A stretch of DNA of 64,000 nucleotides from Cyanobium sp. Cruz CV13-4-11 (GTDB lineage: Bacteria > Cyanobacteriota > Cyanobacteriia > PCC-6307 > Cyanobiaceae), in NCBI RefSeq assembly GCF_024346055.1, contig NZ_JAGQCH010000007.1, positions 1 through 64,000 of the forward strand, in the 5' to 3' direction. Positions 15,846 to 27,435 of the stretch are shown piece by piece (within the stretch, counting starts at the first letter, position 1; every line of letters starts with the position of its first letter). Under the pieces are notes generated by a model that searched no databases, was not told the origin of the DNA, and saw only the letters and a program-made list of their open reading frames with translations. The translations under genes and the position numbers were made by a program.

Positions 15846-16483
15846 GGCAGCGGCCGCCGGCCGAAACGGGGGGCCGCCTGCAGCAGCCGTTCGGCCTCGG
15901 CCTCCATCTCGCTGCGGCGGGCCCGCAGGTCCTGCTCCACCTCCCGGCGTGCCCGGCGCTGCTCCATGCGGGCCGTCGCGACATCGAAACCCGACAGGCC
16001 CCAGAGGCGGCCCAGCAGGGCCCGGTCGTCATCGCCGCCGACGCTGCCGCCGTAGACCAGCGACTCGGCCACCATGCCCGCCTGCAGCACCCGGCTCCAG
16101 CGCCGCAGATCCTCGGCGGAGAGCTTCACGCTCTCGGGCAGGGCGAACTCGGTGCAGCCGCCGCTGTCGACCCCGGCCCGCAGGCAGGCCAGGCTGCCCA
16201 CCAGCACCCGCTGCACCACCAGACCATCGCGGCTCGCCGCCAGGGCGTGGCCGGCTTCATGGATGGCGATACGGCGCAGGCGCCCCTGCCCGCCCGGCAG
16301 GACTTCCGCCAGCAGATGGCCGCCGCGGCCGCCGTAGCGGGCCGCATCCAGGGTGAGGGATCCCAGGCCCAGGGCCACGAACACCGTGAGCCACCAGGGG
16401 GACAGCCCGACGAGCGGGCCCGCCACGGCGCCAAGACTGACCAGCAGCACCACGACCCCGGCCGTGAGGGCACCGCCGGTCAT
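15842..16483 (-). CDS. FtsH-like M41 peptidase-domain protein without AAA domain
   Basis: A 213-residue protein: two N-terminal membrane helices (about 5-45), then a peptidase M41 domain with zinc motif HEAGH at 75-79 and the third-ligand region MVAESLVYGG...GGDDDR, as in FtsH. There is no AAA+ ATPase domain, so it is not a complete FtsH. The C-terminus is a charged coiled-coil-like helix. Similar short M41 proteins are found in cyanobacteria; substrate unknown. Confidence 0.8.
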   Translation of the reverse strand: MTGGALTAGVVVLLVSLGAVAGPLVGLSPWWLTVFVALGLGSLTLDAARYGGRGGHLLAEVLPGGQGRLRRIAIHEAGHALAASRDGLVVQRVLVGSLACLRAGVDSGGCTEFALPESVKLSAEDLRRWSRVLQAGMVAESLVYGGSVGGDDDRALLGRLWGLSGFDVATARMEQRRARREVEQDLRARRSEMEAEAERLLQAAPRFGRRPLP

Positions 16484-16484
16484 C

Positions 16485-17198
16485 TCAGCGGCCCTGGCGG
16501 GTCACGGCCCGGCCATGGCCCTTGGGCTTGGCCGGGCCGCCCTTGTCACCGCCGGGGCGGCGGGCCTTGCCGCCGCGGTTGCCCCGTTCGGCCACCGGGC
16601 CGATGACCTCGAAGCGCTCGACGGCGAGCTGCTGAACCTGGCGGCGCAGGTCGAGGGAGACGAAGTGGCGCAGGTGCTCCAGGGGAATGTCGCCCCGCAG
16701 CTGGAGCTTGAACGGCACCGGGCGGTTGCCGTCGGGGCGGGGCTGCTGCCGCACCTTGATGACCAGATCGCCGGTTTCGGGGCGGGTGAAGATCAGTTCG
16801 CCACGGATCGAGAAGTAGTCATCGCCCTCGGGAAGCTGGTCGGCGTCAGGGGCGTCGGTGGTGTCAGCGGAGGAGGTCTCCTGTTCCGTGGCCTCGGAGT
16901 CCGTGGGTGCGGCGAGGGTGCTGGGTTCCCACACGCCCACCATCTGCAGGTGGAGCTGGTTCTCCTCCCGGGAGCGGGGGTAGACGACCCACAGATGGGG
17001 TGTCGCCAGGTCGAGGTGGCGGCGCATGAGCGTGAGCAGGCGCCCGAGCACCACCGCTTCGATCTCGGTGCCATCCTCCGTGCGGATCAGACCCCGGGTG
17101 AGCTGGTCGGGATCGGCGGGCACGTAGCAACCGCGCACCACTCCGATGGCCCGGTACTGCATCGGCTCGGTGACCGGGGAAATGGGATGCTGGCGCAT
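16485..17198 (-). CDS. Conserved cyanobacterial hypothetical protein
   Basis: A 237-residue protein starting at ATG 17198. A beta-rich N-terminal part (MQYRAIGVVRGCYVPADPDQLTRGLI... WVVYPRS) is followed by an acidic Ser/Thr/Asp-rich linker (about 95-120), a second beta part and a basic Gly/Lys tail (GNRGGKARRPGG). Such tails often bind RNA or ribosomes, but nothing proves that here. A second possible start is the Met 12 residues later. The frame is open upstream to 17975 but only as antisense of the TPR gene. Confidence 0.7.
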   Translation of the reverse strand: MRQHPISPVTEPMQYRAIGVVRGCYVPADPDQLTRGLIRTEDGTEIEAVVLGRLLTLMRRHLDLATPHLWVVYPRSREENQLHLQMVGVWEPSTLAAPTDSEATEQETSSADTTDAPDADQLPEGDDYFSIRGELIFTRPETGDLVIKVRQQPRPDGNRPVPFKLQLRGDIPLEHLRHFVSLDLRRQVQQLAVERFEVIGPVAERGNRGGKARRPGGDKGGPAKPKGHGRAVTRQGR

Positions 17199-17267
17199 GG
17201 TGAAAGGAAAAACCCCGTGGCGGTGCCTGGAATGGCCCGGGTCAATGTAAGCAGCAGCGGAAGCGTG

Positions 17268-18167
17268 ATGCCCAGGCCAGACTCGGACGCGACCCTGAGC
17301 TCTCTCCGTCAGCGGATGCCCTCCCCGAACCGAAGCCTTCCCGGCCTCTGGCCGCTGTTGGCGGCCGGCTTGGTGGGCCTGCTGGCCCTCGGGGGAGGCT
17401 GGTGGCTGGGCCAGCGCCAGATAGCCACCCAGGCCAGCGCCGACCCGAAGCTGACGCTGCTCAGCAAGGAGGCCACCCGATTGCGACTGCGGCTCGACGC
17501 CGACGAAGCGGGTCCGGCCGACCGCCAGCGGCTGCTGGAGCTGCTGGTGGCCCTCGATCGCAAGGCGGAGGCCATCGGCCTGCTGGAGCCGATGGCGGAC
17601 CGGGAACCCGAGCGCTGGTCGCTGCGGCTGATGCTGGCCGAACTGCGGCGCGATCAGGGCGACCGCAGCGGCGCCGAGCGGGAACTGCGCCAGATCCTCA
17701 ACCTGCGCCCCACCCAGGTGGAGGCCCTGCAACTGCTCAGCCTGCTCAACCTGGAGCAGGGTCGCGGCGCTGCCGCCGAGGCCCGCGTCAAGGCGGCCTA
17801 CGGCCTGGCGATCAAACCCGACGTCCAGTCGGAGGCCCTCGGGATCGGCCTGCTCCTGGCGGAACTCCAGCTCAAGCGCGACCAGGCCGCCACAGCGGCG
17901 GCCACCTATCTGCAGCTGGCCAACTTCTTCCCCCAGGACCAGCGTCCCCTGCTGGGTCTGGCGATGCTGCGCCACGACCAGGGGGATGGCAAAGGGGCCC
18001 AGGAGGCCCTGGCCCAGGCCCGGTTGCGGACCCCCAATCCGGACAAGCCCGACCCGAGGCTCGACAAGCTGGCGGCGAGCTGGGGGCTCGAACCGCTCAG
18101 ATCCCCTTCAGCTGCCCCGAAGTCCCCGCCGGTGCAGGCTTCGGCGCCTTCGCGTCAAAGTCCCTGA
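17268..18167 (+). CDS. TPR-repeat membrane protein
   Basis: A 299-residue protein with one membrane helix (about 28-48) followed by tetratricopeptide-like repeats (for example REPERWSLRLMLAELRRDQGDRSGAERELRQIL and the repeats after it) and a Pro/Ser-rich tail. Probably a scaffold for protein contacts at the thylakoid or plasma membrane. The ATG at 17268 is used; the frame is open upstream as antisense. Its last 71 nt overlap the convergent gene 18097-18471. Confidence 0.78.
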   Translation: MPRPDSDATLSSLRQRMPSPNRSLPGLWPLLAAGLVGLLALGGGWWLGQRQIATQASADPKLTLLSKEATRLRLRLDADEAGPADRQRLLELLVALDRKAEAIGLLEPMADREPERWSLRLMLAELRRDQGDRSGAERELRQILNLRPTQVEALQLLSLLNLEQGRGAAAEARVKAAYGLAIKPDVQSEALGIGLLLAELQLKRDQAATAAATYLQLANFFPQDQRPLLGLAMLRHDQGDGKGAQEALAQARLRTPNPDKPDPRLDKLAASWGLEPLRSPSAAPKSPPVQASAPSRQSP

Positions 18168-18471
18168 GGGCCTGATCGATGGCGGAACTGGGGGGGGTGG
18201 CGTCGTCCAGAGCCGTGCTGCGCTTCAGCTTGTTCAGCAGGTCGAGCGGGTTGGTGCTGTCGATGATCGAACCGCTGCCAGATCCCGATTTACCCGGCCC
18301 GTAGTCGTAGAGCTGGCGCTCCTGGGTGCTGGTGCCGAGGGTCTGGCCGTAGCCGGCCTGCTGGGCCGAGGCCCCACCGGCCGGCAGCACAGCAAGCGCC
18401 GCAGGCAGGACGATGGCCGCCAGGGAGCCCACACGGGCGACAGAAGCACGAAGAGAGATCGAACGGTTCAT
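18097..18471 (-). CDS. Secreted hypothetical protein
   Basis: A 124-residue protein with a clear signal peptide (hydrophobic LAAIVLPAALAVLPAGGASA, cleavage likely after ASA). The mature part is polar and disordered-looking, with a SGSGSGS run and a STNPLDLLNKLKR helix. No family recognised. It overlaps the end of the TPR gene convergently by 71 nt, so one of the two C-termini may be less certain. Confidence 0.6.
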   Translation of the reverse strand: MNRSISLRASVARVGSLAAIVLPAALAVLPAGGASAQQAGYGQTLGTSTQERQLYDYGPGKSGSGSGSIIDSTNPLDLLNKLKRSTALDDATPPSSAIDQALRDFDAKAPKPAPAGTSGQLKGI

Positions 18472-18547
18472 GGCTCCTGCCGGCTAGGGGACGTCTTACC
18501 AGTAGGCCCATGATAAGGGCCCCCAGCCGGTGGACCGGCCCGTTGCC

Positions 18548-19387
18548 ATGGCCCTGCGGATCGCCACCTGGAACGTCAATTCGGTACGCACCCGACTCGA
18601 TCAGGTGGCCGCCTGGCTCGAGGCCGAGGGGCCCGACGTGCTCTGCCTGCAGGAAACCAAGGTGGCCGACGCGCTGTTTCCCCACGCCGCCTTCGAGGCC
18701 CTGGGCTACCGGGCGGTGATCAGCGGCCAGAAGGCCTACAACGGCGTCGCGATCCTCAGCCGACTGCCGATCGAGGACGTGCGGGTGGGCTTCGCCGCCC
18801 TGCTGCCGGACGATCCGGCGGCCGAGGGGCTGGGCGAGCAGAAACGGGTGATCAGTGCCTCGATCGAGGGGGTGCGGGTGCTCAATCTCTACGTGCCCAA
18901 CGGATCAGCCCTGACCTCGGAGAAATACCCCTACAAGCTGGAATGGCTGGCCTGCCTGCGGCGCTACCTGGAGGCCCAGGACGCCGAAGGCGAACCCCTG
19001 GCGATGGTGGGCGACTTCAACATCGCCCTGGAGGCCCGCGACATCCACGACCCGGAGCGCCTCAGCGGCGGGATCATGGCCAGTGATCCGGAGCGGCAGG
19101 CCCTGAGCGCCGCCCTCGGCGATCGCCTCAGCGATGTGTTCCGCGTCTTCGAACCGGAGGGCGGGCACTGGAGCTGGTGGGACTACCGCACCGGCGCCTG
19201 GGATAGGGACAGGGGCTGGCGCATCGACCACATCTATCTCTCTGAAGAGCTGCTGGCCTGCGCCACGGGCTGCGTGATCCACAAGGGGGTGCGGGGCAAC
19301 GAGCAGCCCAGTGACCATGCGCCTGTGATGGTGCACCTGGCCTGGCCGCCGCAGGAGGCGGCCGACGGCGAAGACGACGGCTGGTGA
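18548..19387 (+). CDS. xth: Exodeoxyribonuclease III
   Basis: A 279-residue AP endonuclease of the ExoIII type. Motifs: IATWNVNSVR at the N-terminus, CLQETK with the metal-ligand Glu, GDFNIA, WWDYR, IDHIYLS and SDHAPVM with the catalytic Asp-His. It cleaves abasic sites in base-excision repair. An upstream ATG at 18530 would add six residues; 18548 fits the family better. Confidence 0.92.
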   Translation: MALRIATWNVNSVRTRLDQVAAWLEAEGPDVLCLQETKVADALFPHAAFEALGYRAVISGQKAYNGVAILSRLPIEDVRVGFAALLPDDPAAEGLGEQKRVISASIEGVRVLNLYVPNGSALTSEKYPYKLEWLACLRRYLEAQDAEGEPLAMVGDFNIALEARDIHDPERLSGGIMASDPERQALSAALGDRLSDVFRVFEPEGGHWSWWDYRTGAWDRDRGWRIDHIYLSEELLACATGCVIHKGVRGNEQPSDHAPVMVHLAWPPQEAADGEDDGW

Positions 19388-19414
19388 CGGCGGCTGGTGA
19401 CGGACCCGGTGACC

Positions 19415-20029
19415 TCAGGCCAGGAACGCCGCCAGCGCGAGGTCCGGCCGCCGCACCAGGGCGAACAGCGTGCCGGCATTGCCGCGGCTGATCCGCAGCT
19501 CGTCATCGATCACGGTGATATCCAGCCAGGCTGGAAAGCTCTGCTGCACCTCCCGGAACAATTGCAGTCGCCGTTCTCCGATCTGGGGCCCCAGCCAGCC
19601 GCCGCGCTCGAAGCGCACCGACACCCGCTGGTGGGGCGGCGCGGGCTCCACGGTGATCCGGGCCTGCACCCCGATCCCCGCCAGCGGACCAAGGGGGCCG
19701 GCCAGGCGCAGGAGGTTGAGGGCCCGGCCGGCGGCGGGATCGAGCAGCTGCAGATTCTCCAGCCAGGGCTGGACCGCCAGGTAGGGCTGGGAACTGCTGC
19801 TCCAGCGCAACTCCCATACCCCCGCCAACTGGGCGGTCTGGGCGGAGAGATCGGCGGGCTGCAGCTGCTCCAGCCGCTCGATCAGGGCCTCAATGCGACT
19901 GGCGGCCGGAGCTGGAGCGCCGGGGGATCCGGCCCGCAGCAACCCCAGCAGTTCCTTCCGGCAGACCGGGGCGTCGCCGGCAGCAGCGATCGGGCCATCG
20001 GCCATGGCAAGGGGCGCGTCAGGACCCAT
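19415..20029 (-). CDS. PAP/fibrillin-family protein
   Basis: About 204 residues (start ATG 20029; ATG 20005 is an alternative). Pattern of plastid-lipid-associated proteins: an N-terminal helix (RIEALIERLEQLQPA), LAGVWELRWSSSSQPYL, a beta-barrel (VQARITVEPAPPHQRVSVRFERGGWL) and the C-terminal DITVIDDELRISRGNAGTLFAL. Fibrillins bind isoprenoid lipids at thylakoids and protect against photo-oxidative stress. Divergent from mqo. Confidence 0.8.
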   Translation of the reverse strand: MGPDAPLAMADGPIAAAGDAPVCRKELLGLLRAGSPGAPAPAASRIEALIERLEQLQPADLSAQTAQLAGVWELRWSSSSQPYLAVQPWLENLQLLDPAAGRALNLLRLAGPLGPLAGIGVQARITVEPAPPHQRVSVRFERGGWLGPQIGERRLQLFREVQQSFPAWLDITVIDDELRISRGNAGTLFALVRRPDLALAAFLA

Positions 20030-20102
20030 GCTGTCAGGTCCAGGAGGCCATCGGATACCGTGTCGCCCGGCCCCATCGCCGATCCGATCCAACGCAGACC
20101 CC

Positions 20103-21590
20103 GTGACGCTGACCACCGTCGATGTGACCCTGGTGGGGGCGGGGATCATGGGCGCCACCCTGGGCACCCTGCTCAAGCAACTGCGGCCGGAGCTGCGCAT
20201 CCTCCTGCTCGAAGGGCTCCCCATGGAGGCCCAGGAAAGCTCCAGCGCCTGGAACAACGCCGGCACGGGCCACGCGGGGAACTGCGAGCTGAATTACACG
20301 CCGATGGCGGCGGACGGGTCGATCAGCCTCACCAAGGCGCTCGACATCAACGAGGCCTTCGACCTCTCGCGCCAGTTCTGGACCCACCTGGTGCGGACCG
20401 GGTCCCTGGGCTCCCCGCAGGCCTTCATCCAGGGCGTCCCCCACATGAGCTTCGTGCTGGGGGAGGAGCGGCGGGCCTTCCTGCGGGAACGCCACCGGCT
20501 GATGGCCGCCCACCACTGCTACCGGGGCATGGCCTACAGCGAGGACCCCGCCCAGGTGGCGGACTGGGTGCCGCTGCTGATGGAAGGGAGGGATCCGGCC
20601 CAGGCGATCGGCGCCACCCACATCGCGTCGGGCACCGACGTGAACTTCGGGGCCCTCACCAGCCAGCTGCTGGCTCACCTGCGGGCCAGCCCGCCGTTTG
20701 AGGCACGATTCTCCACGGCGGTGACGGGCCTGCGGCGCCGGCAGCAGGGGGGCTGGCGCCTGGAGAGTCGCGATCAAGCCAGGGGTGAGACCCGCCTGAT
20801 CGATTCCGGCACCGTGTTTCTCGGGGCCGGTGGCGGCGCCCTCACCTTGCTGCAGAAAGCGGGGATCCCCGAAGGACGGGGCTACGGCGGCTTCCCCGTC
20901 AGCGGCCTGTGGCTGCGCTGCGGCGATCCGGCCGTGGCCAGCCGCCACCACGCCAAGGTCTATGGGATGGCGGCCGCCGGTTCGCCGCCGATGTCGGTGC
21001 CCCACCTCGACACCCGTCTTGTCGATGGCCGGCAGTGGATCCTGTTCGGGCCCTATGCGGGGTTTTCCAGCAAGTTCCTCAAGAGCGGTTCCCTCTGCGA
21101 CTGGCCCGGTTCCCTGCGGCCCGGCAACCTCCTGCCGCTGCTGGCGGTGGCCCGGGACAACCTGCCCCTGACCGAATACCTGATCGGCCAGGTGTTCGCC
21201 AGCGCCGGGCAACGCTTCGCGGCCCTGCGCGACTTCTACCCCAACGCCCGGCCCTGCGACTGGTCACTGGCGGTGGCAGGCCAGCGGGTGCAGATCATCA
21301 AGGGCGACCCCAGCCGGGGCGGGGTGCTCCAGTTCGGCACCGAGGTGGTGCATGCGGCCGACACCTCCCTGGTGGCGGTATTGGGGGCCTCACCAGGCGC
21401 GTCGGCCGCCGTGGCGATCAGCCTCGAGATCCTGCGCTCCTGTTTCCGCGACAAGCTGCCCGATGGCTGGGAGCGGACCCTGAAGCGGATCCTGCCTTCC
21501 TACGGCGAATCGCTCCGCCACGATGCCGAGCTCTGCCGGCGGATCCGCAGCCAGAGTGCCGAGGTGCTGGGGCTGCCGGCACCGGGCTAG
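20103..21590 (+). CDS. mqo: Malate:quinone oxidoreductase
   Basis: A 495-residue FAD enzyme oxidising malate to oxaloacetate and reducing quinone at the membrane. The FAD-binding VTLVGAGIMGATLGTLL is at the N-terminus, followed by SSAWNNAGTGHAGNCELNYTP, IASGTDVNFGALT and the C-terminal GASPGASAAVAI. GTG start at 20103. It ends in a 4-nt convergent overlap with crtL. Confidence 0.93.
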   Translation: MTLTTVDVTLVGAGIMGATLGTLLKQLRPELRILLLEGLPMEAQESSSAWNNAGTGHAGNCELNYTPMAADGSISLTKALDINEAFDLSRQFWTHLVRTGSLGSPQAFIQGVPHMSFVLGEERRAFLRERHRLMAAHHCYRGMAYSEDPAQVADWVPLLMEGRDPAQAIGATHIASGTDVNFGALTSQLLAHLRASPPFEARFSTAVTGLRRRQQGGWRLESRDQARGETRLIDSGTVFLGAGGGALTLLQKAGIPEGRGYGGFPVSGLWLRCGDPAVASRHHAKVYGMAAAGSPPMSVPHLDTRLVDGRQWILFGPYAGFSSKFLKSGSLCDWPGSLRPGNLLPLLAVARDNLPLTEYLIGQVFASAGQRFAALRDFYPNARPCDWSLAVAGQRVQIIKGDPSRGGVLQFGTEVVHAADTSLVAVLGASPGASAAVAISLEILRSCFRDKLPDGWERTLKRILPSYGESLRHDAELCRRIRSQSAEVLGLPAPG

Positions 21591-22819
21591 GGCCGGCGCG
21601 GCGGCAGCAGCAGGCCGGCCCGCACCGCCCACGGGGAAAGGGCGAACAGGCGCAGCATGGCCGCCAGCAACTCCGGCACCTCCAGGGTGTTGGCCAGAAA
21701 GCCAGCCCACTGCGGACCGGGCAAGCGGAAGAAACTGGCGAAGAACTGGCGCAGCTCGGCTTCGGGAAAGCCCATCAGTTTGCCCAGCCCGAACTGGTAG
21801 AGGGCGTGCTTGCTGCGCAGCTCCGGGGACCAGAGGGCCCGCCAGCCCGCCTGGGCCAGGAGAACCGAGGGAGCCTCCGCCGCCGCCATCGCCGCCGCCA
21901 CCGCCGCGGCCACCGCCGGAGCCCGGCGCAGCAGGGCGCCCATCATGTAACCCGAGGCCGGGTGCACCATCGAGGCCGCCCCGCCGAAGCCCAGCACCGG
22001 CTGCTGCAGATCCGGCAGGGGCAGGTTCATCGGGAACAGGCAGAACTCCTCGTGCTCCACCTCCAGCACCTGCACGCCCCGCTGGGCCAGGCGCCGGTGG
22101 AGACGTTGCTGGAGCACCTCAAAAGGCACCGGCGGAGCCAGGGCCAGCGACGTCTCCTCGACGAAGAAACGCCCCCCGCCCAGGTCCATCGCATACAGGA
22201 AGGTGGGGGGCTCGGCCCGCTCCGCCTCGCTGAGGTGGTCGCCGCGGTAGTCCATCAGCACGAACTGATCGGGCTGCACCGGCGGCGCCGAGAAGCGGCC
22301 GACGACGCCATAGGCCGACTGGCCCGCCACCGGGCCCCGGTCGGGCCGCCGCACCAGCCGCGGCTGATGGCCCGTGGCGTCCACCACCAGCCGCGCCTGC
22401 CACGGGCCACCAACCGCCCCCACCACCTCACTGAGGGCACCAACGGCCTGGCAGCCCGTGGCCAGCCCCTGCAGCAGCTCCACCCCGCCACGCCCGCAGG
22501 CCTCCAGCCAGTGCTGCTGCAGGGCCTCGCGGTTGAACAGGCCGTAATCCCGGCCATGGAGCGTGGGGCGGTTGGCTTCAGCCGCAGGGTCAGGATCGCC
22601 CGCCCCGAAGTAACTCACCGTGTGGCTCCAGCGGTGCTCCAGCAGGTGGCCCAGGCCGAGGGCATCCACCTCATCCCCCCAGATGCCGTAGGTGTTGGGC
22701 CAGGGGGCGCGCAGATCCTGGGGCGCCAGCAGGGCCACCTGGAGCCCTTCCGCCGCCAGGGCCGCCGCGATGCAGAGGGCGGCGGGGCCGCCTCCGAGCA
22801 CCAGCACGTCCCTCGCCAT
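21587..22819 (-). CDS. crtL: Lycopene beta-cyclase (CrtL type)
   Basis: A 410-residue flavoprotein. It begins VLVLGGGPAALCIAAALA (dinucleotide fold), then NTYGIWGDE, LVVDATGHQP, FLYAMDLGGGRFFVEETSL, FGGAASMVHPASGYMMGALL, all typical of plant/cyanobacterial lycopene cyclases. It closes the ends of lycopene to form beta-carotene. Start chosen at ATG 22819; an upstream ATG (22843) lacks family sequence. Confidence 0.92.
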   Translation of the reverse strand: MARDVLVLGGGPAALCIAAALAAEGLQVALLAPQDLRAPWPNTYGIWGDEVDALGLGHLLEHRWSHTVSYFGAGDPDPAAEANRPTLHGRDYGLFNREALQQHWLEACGRGGVELLQGLATGCQAVGALSEVVGAVGGPWQARLVVDATGHQPRLVRRPDRGPVAGQSAYGVVGRFSAPPVQPDQFVLMDYRGDHLSEAERAEPPTFLYAMDLGGGRFFVEETSLALAPPVPFEVLQQRLHRRLAQRGVQVLEVEHEEFCLFPMNLPLPDLQQPVLGFGGAASMVHPASGYMMGALLRRAPAVAAAVAAAMAAAEAPSVLLAQAGWRALWSPELRSKHALYQFGLGKLMGFPEAELRQFFASFFRLPGPQWAGFLANTLEVPELLAAMLRLFALSPWAVRAGLLLPPRRP

Positions 22820-22891
22820 CTCGCCGGTACGGTGAAGGCACATCCTGCATCACGGCCCGGTCTGCGAGCGCCGATCCCCGCCTGGACGCAA

Positions 22892-25489
<2,598 letters not shown>

Positions 25490-25519
25490 GCAAGACCGTA
25501 TGGGGCACAGCCCACTCTA

Positions 25520-26677
25520 ATGAAGACCCTGCCGGCCCGGAGTGAATCGGCCCTGCGCCAGCGTCAGCGCAAGGGGCTGCTGCGGGTGCGGGCCGCCGCC
25601 GACTTCCGCGCGCTGGTGGCAGAGGCCGGGCTGGCGGAGGCCTATGACAACACCGACGTGGTGGTGGCCGCCAACGCCGAATTCACCGATCAGGGCTCGC
25701 TGCACCTCAACATCGGCCCCAGCGATCCACCGATCCGCCTGCGGGAGGCCCAGCTGGAGGGCCTCGCCGCCCAGGGCGGCGGCGGTGGCGGCGACCTGGT
25801 GCTGCCCATCGGCGGCGGCCTCGGGGAAGCCCAGCGGCAGGGGGGAGCCCATCTGCTCGACCGGCTGCTTCAGGGCGACTCCCTGACCCTCACCGCCACC
25901 GGGGAGATCACCGCCCTGCACCCGCGGCGGGATCTGCAGGCCCAGCTCGACCTGGAGCGCATCGGTTCCGGCCGGCTGTTGCTGCACCGGGCCATCAGCG
26001 AAAACGGCGTCGTGGCCGTGAGCAGCGCCGAAGGGGTGCTGCGCAGTCCCTGGGGGCCCGTGCTGGGGCCGTTCGGCAACGCGCTCTACGGCTGCGGCGG
26101 CGCCGGCAGCATCGGCCTCACCATGCCGGGGCTGGCGCTGCTGGGGCCGGGCTCGCCGGTGCTGGTGGCGGGGGCCATCGGCTGGGTGGTGGGCAGCGGC
26201 AGCGGCCACCAGCCGGGCGTGCCTCGCTCCGCCAGCGGCCACGCCCTCAGTCCGGGGGCGGTGGCAGCGGTGAGCGTGGATCTCCATGGCCTGCGGTCCG
26301 AATGGCTGCGGCCCTGCTTCTTCGAGGGCCACGGGGCCGGCCTGCTGGTGGGCCTGGCGGCCCCGGTCCCCCTGATCAACGAAGCGGTGGCCCGCCAGGC
26401 CGCCTGCGGCGACGGAGAGCTGGAGGCGCCCGTGCTGGACATGGCCATTCCGCGGCGCCTGCGGCCCCGCTTCGGCTCCGTCAGCTATGCCCGGCTCAAA
26501 TCCGGCCTGATCCAGGTGGAGGGGCGCCGCGTCACCGCCGCTCCTGCCCACAGCCCGCGGCTGGCCGCAGCGATCGCCGCGGAGCTGATCACCTGGCTCC
26601 AGGACGGTCGCTTTCCCCTGGGCCTGCCGGTCCGGCCGCTCTCGGGTCGCGGCGGCCTGATTCCCCTCGACAGCTGA
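25520..26677 (+). CDS. DUF39 (HcyBio) protein, homocysteine-synthesis family
   Basis: A 385-residue protein of the DUF39 family, whose archaeal members take part in sulfide-dependent homocysteine formation. Family features: LLQGDSLTLTATGE, ALYGCGGAGSIGLTMPG with a conserved Cys, PVLVAGAIGWVVGSGSGHQP, LPGAVAAVSVDLHG-like stretch, and DMAIPRR. The N-terminal region that in archaeal members carries a first Cys reads AANAEFTDQG here and lacks one. CBS and ferredoxin domains seen in some members are absent. Divergent from gyrA, 30 nt apart. Confidence 0.75.
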   Translation: MKTLPARSESALRQRQRKGLLRVRAAADFRALVAEAGLAEAYDNTDVVVAANAEFTDQGSLHLNIGPSDPPIRLREAQLEGLAAQGGGGGGDLVLPIGGGLGEAQRQGGAHLLDRLLQGDSLTLTATGEITALHPRRDLQAQLDLERIGSGRLLLHRAISENGVVAVSSAEGVLRSPWGPVLGPFGNALYGCGGAGSIGLTMPGLALLGPGSPVLVAGAIGWVVGSGSGHQPGVPRSASGHALSPGAVAAVSVDLHGLRSEWLRPCFFEGHGAGLLVGLAAPVPLINEAVARQAACGDGELEAPVLDMAIPRRLRPRFGSVSYARLKSGLIQVEGRRVTAAPAHSPRLAAAIAAELITWLQDGRFPLGLPVRPLSGRGGLIPLDS

Positions 26678-26713
26678 AATCCCTGCACACCTCTGGAGCT
26701 GGGGCGGAAAACG

Positions 26714-26735
26714 GCCGTAAGCTCCGCCGTAAGCT
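26714..26735 (+). repeat. Tandem copy of GCCGTAAGCT upstream of the CAAD gene
   Basis: The decamer GCCGTAAGCT occurs at 26714-26723 and again at 26726-26735, 12 bp apart, just 13 nt before the CAAD start. Each copy contains TAAGCT, which has the TANNNT shape of a -10 box. It might be a doubled promoter element or an RBS-region repeat; function unknown. Confidence 0.3.
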
Positions 26736-26748
26736 ACCGGCGCCAGCC

Positions 26749-27363
26749 ATGGCCGAGACCCCCTTCAACCCCGAGCCCCCCTTGAGCCTCGAGCCCCCCT
26801 CCAGCCCCGAGGCACAGGAGAACGGTGCGGCACCGGAACCCTGGCCCACTGACGCGGCCGAGGCAACGCCGGAGCCCGTCACCCCTTCGCAGGAACCGCT
26901 CCTGGCCGGGCCGGATCCCGAGGATGACGCCCCTGAGGCGGTGGCCCCTGAGCCGTTCATGGAGCCAGTGAGCGCCCCGGAGCCCGGCATCGTGGCCACC
27001 TTTGAGGTGCCTCCCCTGGAGAGTTCCCCTGATTCCGCTGCGGACGGCGGCGGCGAATTCGAACTCCTTCTTCAGAAGATCAGGGACTGGCTCGGCAGCG
27101 GCGAGCTCCAGGCCCAGTGGCAGCGGTTCCGCGGACCCCTCAAGGGGGTGGCGATCCTCATCGGCGCCGTGCTGCTGCTGCGGGTCTACGCGTCCCTCAT
27201 CGGCACCCTGGACAGCCTGCCCCTGGTGGGCGGCCTGTTGGAGCTTGTGGGCCTGATCGCCGCGGTCCGTTTCACCTTCACCAAGTTGGTGCGCAAGAGC
27301 GACCGGGAGCAGGTCTTCGCTGACTGGAGCCGCCGCTGGAACGATTTCCGGGGCAGGGAGTGA
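26749..27363 (+). CDS. CAAD-domain (CURT1-like) membrane protein
   Basis: A 204-residue protein. The first about 100 residues are Pro/Glu-rich and disordered; the C-terminal part has an amphipathic helix and two membrane helices (GVAILIGAVLLLRVYASLIGTL and LVGGLLELVGLIAAVRFTF) ending RKSDREQVFADWSRRWNDF. This is the CAAD domain shared with plant CURT1, which shapes thylakoid edges, and with some cyanobacterial aminoacyl-tRNA synthetases. Here it is free-standing, so a thylakoid-membrane role is the best guess. Confidence 0.78.
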   Translation: MAETPFNPEPPLSLEPPSSPEAQENGAAPEPWPTDAAEATPEPVTPSQEPLLAGPDPEDDAPEAVAPEPFMEPVSAPEPGIVATFEVPPLESSPDSAADGGGEFELLLQKIRDWLGSGELQAQWQRFRGPLKGVAILIGAVLLLRVYASLIGTLDSLPLVGGLLELVGLIAAVRFTFTKLVRKSDREQVFADWSRRWNDFRGRE

Positions 27364-27435
27364 TGTCCCGACCGTGATCGGGCCCTATCACTCGCGGCCC
27401 GGTTGATAGTTTGTGCCCACTGTGTCCGTCCAACG

